Below are positions 1 to 4,443 of a DNA stretch of 5,481 nt, piece after piece (the stretch's first letter is position 1; every line of letters starts with the position of its first letter). Source of the stretch: Gemmatimonadota bacterium. Its GTDB lineage: Bacteria > Gemmatimonadota > Gemmatimonadetes > Gemmatimonadales > GWC2-71-9. The stretch lies in the NCBI GenBank assembly GCA_024640185.1, contig JAHEFN010000179.1, forward strand, positions 1 to 5,481. The letters run 5' to 3'. The notes beneath the pieces were generated by a model. That model was not told the origin of the DNA and made no database searches. It saw only the letters and a list, made by a program, of their open reading frames with translations. The translations under genes were made by a program, and so were the position numbers.

Positions 1-517
1 GATACGCCTCCTCGAACGGAATGCCGGCGACCTGGCTGAGCGGGAGGTAGATCCGCAAGGTCACGGCTGCGAGGCAGAGTGCGTAGCTGCGGATCATCCA
101 CTCACGATGTGAGGCAATGTCGCCGGTCCGCACCCGATGGTACGCCATCGCCGAGGTGGTCAGCCAGAGCACTGCCAGCATTCCGAAACCGAAGTGTCCC
201 GTGATCCCGCCACTCGATTCGGGGGCGAGCAGGAGGGCCGAGACACCCCCGAACGCCACGGTGACGAGGTAGAGCTTGCCGAGCGTGCGGTGCAGGGCGG
301 TTCGTTGCAGACGGATCCGGCGGCTGAACTGCAATCCCCCGACCAGGAGGGCGACCCCGCCTCCCAGCAGGTGGCCGTAGGTCCGGAGCGGCTTCTCGGC
401 GAAGAGCTGCACCACGAACGACTGCCGCATCCCGGGGATGAGCGCGCTGTAGATGGCATAGATGGCGACCAGGACGGCCAGCACGACCATCATGACCCAG
501 GCGGACTTGCGAACCAT
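1..517 (-). CDS. DUF2306 family membrane protein (3' end beyond window)
   Basis: The reading frame is open to the left edge, giving 172 complete codons; the C-terminus lies outside. The N-terminus has a hydrophobic helix at about residues 7-27, followed by further membrane segments at about 47-62, 82-98, 107-125 and 144-160. Histidines sit at helix ends: H49 (YGHLLGG), H76 (LHRTLGKLY), H108 (GHFGFG), H127 (YHRVR) and H137 (SHREWMIRSYAL). The HRxLGKxY and HxxWMxRSYAL patterns are what I associate with DUF2306, a multi-pass membrane family of unknown function; the histidines could suit haem or metal binding, which is inference. The ATG at 517 lies five bases after the stop of the upstream 89-residue gene, and a G-rich stretch (GGGGGTGA) overlapping that stop may serve as its ribosome site. 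An in-frame ATG at 538 would add seven residues and overlap the previous gene; I prefer 517. Confidence 0.8.
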   Translation of the reverse strand, partial: MVRKSAWVMMVVLAVLVAIYAIYSALIPGMRQSFVVQLFAEKPLRTYGHLLGGGVALLVGGLQFSRRIRLQRTALHRTLGKLYLVTVAFGGVSALLLAPESSGGITGHFGFGMLAVLWLTTSAMAYHRVRTGDIASHREWMIRSYALCLAAVTLRIYLPLSQVAGIPFEEAY

Positions 518-522
518 AGGTA

Positions 523-792
523 TCACCCCCGTTTCCATGGTGCCCAGGCGCTCAGCGCCCCGGCACCGAGCAGCACCGAGGCAGGAACGATCAACGGCGA
601 CTCGGAGAGCTGCCCACCGCCGGTGCGGAGGAACGCCACCGCCATCAGGATGAACCCAGCCCCCAGAAAGAGATTGGTCCAACGACGCACCACCTGCCGC
701 GGGTCGCTCCGTTCGGGCCAGCCAAACGCGACGATCGCCAGCAGGATGTTGGCGACGCCACCGAGCATCACGAGATAGGCGAGGATCGTCAC
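523..792 (-). CDS. Small three-helix membrane protein, function unknown
   Basis: This encodes 89 residues beginning (V)TILAYLVMLGG. Three hydrophobic segments are visible at about residues 3-24, 40-57 and 66-84. They are joined by a basic and acidic loop (WPERSDPRQVVRRW, residues 25-38) and a small Gly/Gln/Ser loop (58-65). The protein ends WAPWKRG, so a positively charged tail is likely cytoplasmic. I recognise no family. The frame is open further upstream to an ATG at 987, but that extension is the shadow of the 116-residue gene and has an unnatural Arg/Pro/His/Ser-rich composition. I therefore start at GTG 792. No Shine-Dalgarno sequence precedes this GTG; it overlaps the stop of a possible micro-ORF as GTGA, suggesting translational coupling. 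The DUF2306 gene begins five bases after its stop, so the two membrane proteins are probably made together and may interact. Confidence 0.7.
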   Translation of the reverse strand: MTILAYLVMLGGVANILLAIVAFGWPERSDPRQVVRRWTNLFLGAGFILMAVAFLRTGGGQLSESPLIVPASVLLGAGALSAWAPWKRG

Positions 793-860
793 GGCTGGGC
801 GGAGTCGGTGTGGGTGGCAAGGAAGTCGAGCATGATGGCCCCCAGGATGAAGACGAGCAC
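789..860 (-). CDS. Possible 23-residue membrane micro-ORF
   Basis: Between the stop of the 116-residue gene (878) and the start of the 89-residue gene (792), one minus-strand frame reads (M)LVFILGAIMLDFLATHTDSAQP and stops with TGA at 791-789. The first 14 residues form a plausible membrane or signal-like helix and the tail is polar, a composition unlike the Arg/Ser/Pro-rich shadow frames elsewhere here. The stop overlaps the next start as GTGA, a classic coupling arrangement that would explain why the next gene lacks a ribosome site. The start is the weak point: GTG at 860 is the best canonical codon, CTG at 866 is an alternative, and the only purine-rich match (AGGG, about 875-878) is 14 bases from the GTG. 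The same frame stays open back into the previous gene with no better start codon. It could instead be a non-coding spacer. Confidence 0.35.
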   Translation of the reverse strand: MLVFILGAIMLDFLATHTDSAQP

Positions 861-877
861 CGTCAGGGGTGCATGCC

Positions 878-1228
878 CTACCGCGACTCCCCGAACTCGT
901 TGATGTCGAGCAGGAAGTCCCGGCCATCGGTGACCACCAGCCGATTGTTGACCGTCTGGTAACTGAGCTCGGCGATGACCACTTCACGGGGAATCACGAT
1001 CACGATGAAGCCATCCTCACCGACGGAGAAGATCCTGGTGCGGAGGTCGGGTCGCTTGCGGTACTCGTTGGCCCCCTGACTGAAGACAAAGGCGTAGCCC
1101 TCGAGCCGGTACAGCCCACCGTCGATCGCCGTGATTTCACCCGCGAAGTGCCGACGGACGTCGGTGTCGAAACGACGTCGGGTGATGATGTGCAGCTTGT
1201 CACCAACGACGACGACGGTGTCTGGCAT
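878..1228 (-). CDS. Conserved-looking soluble protein of unknown function
   Basis: This encodes 116 residues. The start ATG at 1228 is supported by AGGGAG eight bases upstream. There is no signal peptide or membrane helix. The protein is rich in alternating hydrophobic and charged residues typical of a small beta-rich fold: TVVVVGDKLHIITRR (residues 4-18), RRHFAGEITAIDGGLYRLEGYAFVF (25-49), RTRIFSVGEDGFIVIVIP (63-80) and RLVVTDGRDFLLDINEFG (96-113). The HIITRRRF...RRHFAGE, GYAFVF and RTRIFS segments look like conserved family signatures, but I cannot attach a named family. Forty-two bases separate it from the stop of the S41-like gene upstream, with no obvious terminator, so co-transcription is likely. 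The plus-strand frames over this region have the biased composition of shadows. Confidence 0.8.
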   Translation of the reverse strand: MPDTVVVVGDKLHIITRRRFDTDVRRHFAGEITAIDGGLYRLEGYAFVFSQGANEYRKRPDLRTRIFSVGEDGFIVIVIPREVVIAELSYQTVNNRLVVTDGRDFLLDINEFGESR

Positions 1229-1236
1229 GGTTGGAT

Positions 1237-1242
1237 CTCCCT
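1237..1242 (-). promoter_or_regulatory. Ribosome binding site of the 116-residue gene
   Basis: AGGGAG on the minus strand is eight bases upstream of ATG 1228. It is one of the clearest Shine-Dalgarno-like sequences in the window and supports that start. Confidence 0.6.
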
Positions 1243-1270
1243 GGAGGACCGAGGTGGGCGATCATGGAGT

Positions 1271-2731
1271 CTAGCCTTTTCCGTCGCCCAGGTGTGCTGC
1301 CAGCGCCTGATGCACCTGCCTCGCCTTGGCTCGGTTGCTCCCGCTCCAGTCGATCGGGACGTCGGGGGCGAAGCCTTCGATTTCATTCTGGCCGTCGGCG
1401 CGGTAGCGGGCACAGTCGGGCGCCCAGACCGTCAGGTCGAGGTGCTCGAGGTAGAGTGGAATCCCGCCCGCCACGAAGCCGCAGCCGGCCCCCAAGGTGC
1501 GCTCACCGAGGAGGGTCGCGGCGCCGTTGGCCTGGAGCAGCGAGACGAACTGCTCTGACGCCGAGGCGGTGTTGCCGTCGATCACCACGAACAGCGGCCC
1601 GGTCCAGGCCCCCTCCTCGAAGGAGGCATCGAGCGGTTCGAAGAGCGTGGCCCGGGCGGGGACGTCGGCCAGCGACCCCGGCGGGAGGTAGTCCACCGCC
1701 CCGCACGCCGGGCCGAACACCAAAGGTGTGCAACCGGGCCGGGCCCCGGCCTCCCGGAAGAGCGGCGTCAAGTCGCACGGAGCGTTGACGGCGTCCAGCC
1801 GCGCGGCCACTGCGCTGCCGGCTTCCTGCAGAACGTCGCGGCTCGCCTCGGAGAGGCCCGAGTCGGCGATGAGGGTCCGCAAGAACGTGAGGTCGCGCTC
1901 GAGCCACACCGCATGATGGGGATGGCGAACCACGCCGACCGGCGGGCATGCGAGCAGCGGCGGCGCGAAGACCCTGGGCGCCACGGCGGCCCAGTCGGTG
2001 CCACCACCGTTGCCGGTGATGTCGACCACCATGGCATCGACGCCGGCGTCGCTTAGCGCGCTGGCACCCTCGGCGAGGTAGCCGAGCAACCGGGTCATCA
2101 CCCGCTTGCGGAACCCCCACTGGCAGGAGCCGTCACACGGCCCGTCGAGTTCGGCTGCGAAGGCCGGCCAGAGCGGTGCGGCAACCTCGGGGTAGCGGTC
2201 GTCGCCGAACTGGGCGATCCGCACCACGCCCACCGTCTGCTCGCCGACGGTGAAGGTGCCCCACGCGAACGGGTTCTCCTCCGAGGGGGTGACAGCTGCG
2301 AAGCCGGGCAACTTGTCGAATCCAATAGTGAAGTCGTGGCCCGTTCGACCGAAGCCCATCGCGTCGAGTGCCTCGTCGGTCGAGGTCGTCGCCGGGAGCC
2401 CCGGATCCGGAGTGCCGGGATTGCCTGGTGAGCGGTCATCGCCGTTGGCGGTGTGGAAGTGCGGGTCGTCGAACGCCGCCACGAATCGCGAGATGATCTT
2501 CCGTGCCGCTCGTCGACTGCCGGCGTCACCGAGTGCGGCCCGCGTCTCGAGATAGAGGGCGTGGGTGTCGACCCCTCGCTCGTCGTGAATCCACTGCAGG
2601 TTGGCGTGAGCCGCCGCAAGGTGATCCACCATCAGCTCGAAGTCACCGAGCCACGATTGCTGTTGAGCGGGCGTGGCTGGCGCACAGGCGGCGATGGTCA
2701 GGAAGACGACGGGGAGTGCCAGACGGCGCAT
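1271..2731 (-). CDS. S41-like (tricorn/IRBP-type) serine peptidase, lipoprotein
   Basis: This encodes 486 residues and is likely exported and lipid-anchored: the N-terminus MRRLALPVVFLTIAAC has a basic start, a hydrophobic core and a lipobox ending at C16. A helical region follows (about 27-86), then FDDPHFH (87-93), whose histidine matches the S41 active-site region. VDAMVVDITGNGGG (231-244) is the conserved strand and glycine turn. GPLFVVIDGNTASASEQF (378-395) carries the likely nucleophile S390, followed by LLGERTLGAG (407-416) and QNEIEGFAPDVPI (448-460). In CtpA-type S41 enzymes a catalytic lysine lies 25 residues after the serine; here that position is A415, so a His/Ser/Glu arrangement as in tricorn (H91 or H93, S390, E450 or E452) fits better. 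No PDZ domain is evident. Eight further cysteines (199, 203, 262, 319, 334, 343, 417, 440) suggest disulfides. ATG 2731 has GAGG five bases upstream; an in-frame ATG at 2797 would add a basic 22-residue extension unsuited to a lipoprotein signal. The substrate is unknown. Confidence 0.85.
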   Translation of the reverse strand: MRRLALPVVFLTIAACAPATPAQQQSWLGDFELMVDHLAAAHANLQWIHDERGVDTHALYLETRAALGDAGSRRAARKIISRFVAAFDDPHFHTANGDDRSPGNPGTPDPGLPATTSTDEALDAMGFGRTGHDFTIGFDKLPGFAAVTPSEENPFAWGTFTVGEQTVGVVRIAQFGDDRYPEVAAPLWPAFAAELDGPCDGSCQWGFRKRVMTRLLGYLAEGASALSDAGVDAMVVDITGNGGGTDWAAVAPRVFAPPLLACPPVGVVRHPHHAVWLERDLTFLRTLIADSGLSEASRDVLQEAGSAVAARLDAVNAPCDLTPLFREAGARPGCTPLVFGPACGAVDYLPPGSLADVPARATLFEPLDASFEEGAWTGPLFVVIDGNTASASEQFVSLLQANGAATLLGERTLGAGCGFVAGGIPLYLEHLDLTVWAPDCARYRADGQNEIEGFAPDVPIDWSGSNRAKARQVHQALAAHLGDGKG

Positions 2732-2793
2732 CGGGGCCTCGGCTCGGAGAGGGTGGGACCGAGCAGGACGTACGATGGGGGCGCCACGGGGTT

Positions 2794-2904
2794 TCATTGT
2801 GACACGCGGACCGACTCTTCACCCAATTCGCCGAGCATCTCGGCCAGGGTGCCGGGAGTGCGGTGCAGGACGGACATCGCGGAATCGAGGGTGAAGGAGC
2901 TCAC
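2794..2904 (-). pseudogene. Probable truncated DinB-like protein (N-terminal stub)
   Basis: A 36-residue frame starts at GTG 2904 and stops at TGA 2796-2794. It has an excellent ribosome site (GAGGA, seven bases upstream) lying over the stop of the preceding gene. The peptide reads SSFTLDSAMSVLHRTP then GTLAEMLGELGEESVRVSQ. From memory of the DinB_2-type (DinB/YfiT-like four-helix) family, such proteins start with a short leader, then an L-x-R-T-P-x-x-L-x-x-x-L helix and a Leu/acid turn before an N-E-G-x-x-x-W-S-P loop, and run to about 160-180 residues. Only the first helix is present, so I call it a decayed stub; the metal-binding histidines of the family are absent. In another frame the next codons give NETPWRP (2798-2778), faintly like the missing loop, but nothing recognisable follows. 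It could also be a real short ORF: its stop overlaps ATG 2797 as ATGA. Confidence 0.5.
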
Positions 2905-2911
2905 GGCGTGT

Positions 2912-2916
2912 TCCTC
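2912..2916 (-). promoter_or_regulatory. Ribosome binding site of the DinB-like stub
   Basis: GAGGA lies seven bases before GTG 2904 and overlaps the TGA stop (2917-2915) of the secreted cysteine-rich protein. It is a strong match with good spacing. It supports that a real gene start once existed, or still exists, here. Confidence 0.55.
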
Positions 2917-3406
2917 AGGTGATGAAACATCCCAGTTCCCTTCCGGGGACTACTGCCCAGCTGCCTGAGTGCCTCGCGAGCCGGATGGTACATCCCTCAC
3001 CGAACCCCCACCGATCGCCCCGACAACCGACGGAGATGGAAACGATCGCAGTCTCGTTGCTGAACATCGGTCTCCCGAGGTAGAGGATCATCCCCGGCTT
3101 GAGTTCGGAACGCCCATCCGCCCAACTGCATCGGACGATCTCGCCAGCGACCCTGAGCGGCAGTCCGCGCTCCGAGGCCAGGCGCGCCACGACCGGCGAC
3201 GGTGCTGAATCCGGCGGTGGCCCGTTGTCGACGCAGTTGGCCAATAGAGGGATGCCGCAGCTCTTGTGGAGAAGCGGATCGATCACCGTCGGCTTCCCGT
3301 TGCCTGGCTCGTACCATTCCACCGCGGCGCGAAGCACGGCGAGTGTGTCGTCGGTGGTCTGGGCATGGAGCGGCCCGGCGCCCAGGGCCAAGGCGAGCAG
3401 GCACAC
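2915..3406 (-). CDS. Secreted cysteine-rich protein of unknown function
   Basis: This encodes 163 residues from GTG 3406. A hydrophobic stretch CLLALALGAGPLHAQ (2-16) with an A-x-A-like cleavage site (LHA-Q) indicates a signal peptide. The mature part has six cysteines (50, 58, 93, 128, 139, 160), an even number that fits disulfides outside the cytoplasm. An N-terminal helix (TLAVLRAAVEWY, 21-32) is followed by a Pro-rich linker, and the C-terminal half looks beta-rich: RVAGEIVRCSW, GMILYLGRP, ETAIVSISVGCRG and GSWAVVPGRELGCF. I recognise no family. The start is uncertain. GTG 3406 leaves almost no charged n-region. An in-frame CTG at 3454, with GGAG seven bases upstream, would add 16 residues including ERGRPLG, giving a proper signal-peptide n-region and a 14-base overlap with the transporter gene. 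ATG 3547 would need a 107-base overlap and is unlikely. Confidence 0.65.
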   Translation of the reverse strand: MCLLALALGAGPLHAQTTDDTLAVLRAAVEWYEPGNGKPTVIDPLLHKSCGIPLLANCVDNGPPPDSAPSPVVARLASERGLPLRVAGEIVRCSWADGRSELKPGMILYLGRPMFSNETAIVSISVGCRGDRWGFGEGCTIRLARHSGSWAVVPGRELGCFIT

Positions 3407-3440
3407 GAGGATCCCGAGCGGTCGGCCCCGCTCGATGCCG

Positions 3441-4043
3441 TCACGATCGGTCAGGGTGTCGCTCCGATCTGGCGGTGCGGCGTGCCACCGCACTGGCGCG
3501 CAGGATCCGGATGCCCCCCGACAGGACCAGCATGCCGATCCCGGCACCCGCGATGAGGTCCCAGAGCGGCCTCGACGTGACGGCCACCAACACGCCGCTG
3601 ACGATGACCGCCAGGTTGGCGAGCACGTCGTTCTGGGAGAAGATGTAGCTCGCCCGCATGTGGACGCCCTCGTCCCGGTGTCGCGCGACGGCCCGGAGGC
3701 AGATGGCGTTGGCGACCAGGGCCACGGCGGCCACGACGATCATGTACGTGGGCTGGGGAGTGCTGCCGACGAGAAATCGCCGGGTGACCTCGAGCAGGGC
3801 CACGGTGCCGAGGGTGAGCTGGAAGATCCCCGAGAGGGCGGCCGTCCGGACCCGCCCGCCGACGGTGCTGAAGACCGCCACCAGCGAGAGGCCATAGACG
3901 AAGGCATCGGCCAGCATGTCGAGGGAGTCGGCGATCAGGCCGGCCGATTCGGCGAACCACCCCGCGCCGAACTCCGCGACGAACATCGCGGCGTTGATGC
4001 CGAGCACGAGGCGGAGGGTGCGGGCCTGCAGGGAGGCTGTCAT
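3441..4043 (-). CDS. Cation diffusion facilitator (CDF) family transporter, short form
   Basis: This encodes 200 residues with about six membrane helices (roughly 10-28, 33-55, 70-88, 98-117, 136-155 and 161-181). CDF proteins export divalent metals such as Zn, Co, Cd, Mn or Fe in exchange for protons across the inner membrane. The helix-2 signature is GLIADSLDMLADAFVYGLSL (35-54), with D42 and D46 in the D-x-x-x-D metal site. The helix-5 segment SQNDVLANLAVIVSG (136-150) puts D139 and N143 where zinc-specific relatives have H-x-x-x-D or D-x-x-x-D, so metal choice may differ. The protein ends soon after helix 6 with a short basic tail, lacking the cytoplasmic dimerisation domain of about 80-100 residues found in YiiP-like members. 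ATG 4043 follows a G tract (GGGGGACC), which may act as the ribosome site. It is the first gene of the leftward series. Confidence 0.85.
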   Translation of the reverse strand: MTASLQARTLRLVLGINAAMFVAEFGAGWFAESAGLIADSLDMLADAFVYGLSLVAVFSTVGGRVRTAALSGIFQLTLGTVALLEVTRRFLVGSTPQPTYMIVVAAVALVANAICLRAVARHRDEGVHMRASYIFSQNDVLANLAVIVSGVLVAVTSRPLWDLIAGAGIGMLVLSGGIRILRASAVARRTARSERHPDRS

Positions 4044-4052
4044 GGTCCCCCA

Positions 4053-4058
4053 ATTCTA
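4053..4058 (-). promoter_or_regulatory. Putative -10 box for the leftward genes
   Basis: TAGAAT on the minus strand, one mismatch from TATAAT, ends ten bases before ATG 4043. Initiation from it would give a leader of only a few bases. No convincing -35 hexamer is seen 17 bases upstream. The assignment rests on the -10 match and its position in the only divergent gap. Confidence 0.4.
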
Positions 4059-4083
4059 CCCCTCGGTCCGCCCGCCTGCCGGG

Positions 4084-4089
4084 TATCTT
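4084..4089 (+). promoter_or_regulatory. Putative -10 box for the TraR/DksA gene
   Basis: TATCTT ends six bases before ATG 4096. If used as a -10 box, transcription would begin at or next to the start codon, giving a leaderless message. No clear -35 hexamer is present. The G tract between it and the ATG could alternatively be a weak ribosome site on a longer transcript. Confidence 0.35.
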
Positions 4090-4095
4090 TGGGGG

Positions 4096-4443
4096 ATGAT
4101 CGAACACCCAGACCTGACCCTCGCCCTGCTCGATGAACTGAGCGAGGTGCTGCGCGACGACATCGCCCGGCTGGAGCGACGTATTGCGCACCTCAAGGCC
4201 AACGCCACCGTCGAGCTCGATCAATCTGCCGTCGGTCGGGTCTCCCGGATGGACGCCCTGATCAATCAGGGGCTCGCGCAGGCCAGTGACCAGCGCGCGG
4301 CCACCGACCTCCGCGATGCCGTCGATGCGCTGGCCCGAATCGCCGACCAAACCTACGGTTTCTGCATCGGTTGCCGGGAGCCGATCCCGGTGGCACGCCT
4401 CGAGGCGATGCCCGAGACGCGTCACTGCTCCAGCTGCGGCTAG
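4096..4443 (+). CDS. TraR/DksA family zinc-finger protein
   Basis: This encodes 115 residues. Residues 7-37 are an acidic and basic amphipathic helix (DELSEVLRDDIARLERRIAH). Next come VELDQSAVGRVSRMDAL (39-55), the signature of small TraR/DksA proteins, and a second helix (56-87), so a coiled-coil hairpin is expected. The C-terminus is a four-cysteine zinc finger, C90-x2-C93-x17-C111-x2-C114, within YGFCIGCREPIPVARLEAMP, a very typical pattern. DksA-type proteins enter the RNA polymerase secondary channel and tune initiation, often with ppGpp. At 115 residues it is shorter than E. coli DksA (151), and the tip has ELDQSA instead of the D-x-x-D-x-A motif of true DksA, so its effect may differ. 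ATG 4096 is chosen because the frame upstream, open to 3916, has shadow composition antisense to the transporter. It is transcribed alone and divergently from the CDF gene. Confidence 0.9.
   Translation: MIEHPDLTLALLDELSEVLRDDIARLERRIAHLKANATVELDQSAVGRVSRMDALINQGLAQASDQRAATDLRDAVDALARIADQTYGFCIGCREPIPVARLEAMPETRHCSSCG

Larger units (their letters stand above)
4047..4095. repeat. Inverted repeat CCCCCAA / TTGGGGG in the divergent gap
   Basis: CCCCCAA (4047-4053) and TTGGGGG (4089-4095) are a perfect seven-base inverted pair spanning 35 bases, each just before one of the two divergent starts. Each is adjacent to an AT-rich -10-like hexamer. It may be two copies of a translation-initiation or promoter element, or an operator. 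It is too far apart and G-rich to call a terminator. Confidence 0.45.

Noticed and set aside
137..778. A 213-codon plus-strand open frame
   Set aside because: It is rich in His, Gln, Glu, Arg and Pro, has no motif, and is antisense to the DUF2306 and 89-residue membrane genes.
793..987. Upstream in-frame extension of the 89-residue membrane protein
   Set aside because: The extension is the out-of-frame reading of the 116-residue gene and the spacer, with Ser/Arg/Pro/His-rich composition and no ribosome site.
869..1558. A 229-codon plus-strand open frame
   Set aside because: It is antisense to the 116-residue gene and the 3' end of the S41-like gene, both of which have convincing protein features; this frame has none.
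1612..1626. Hairpin CCTCC-TCGAA-GGAGG as a possible terminator
   Set aside because: It lies inside the S41-like coding region, has a short stem and no T tract, and is explained by the codons of the protein.
2732..2797. ATG 2797 as the start of the S41-like gene
   Set aside because: It would place a basic, Pro-rich 22-residue stretch before a standard lipoprotein signal, while ATG 2731 has GAGG at five bases. The ATGA overlap with the stub keeps it only as a minor alternative.
3099..4136. A 345-codon plus-strand open frame over the secreted protein and CDF genes
   Set aside because: Its composition is biased toward Arg, Asp, Gly and Pro without any domain pattern, and it lies antisense to the clear CDF transporter. 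It is a GC-driven shadow frame.
3451..4425. A 324-codon minus-strand open frame spanning the divergent gap
   Set aside because: It runs antisense to the zinc-finger gene and out of frame through the CDF gene. Its Arg/Gly/His/Pro-rich translation is a shadow.
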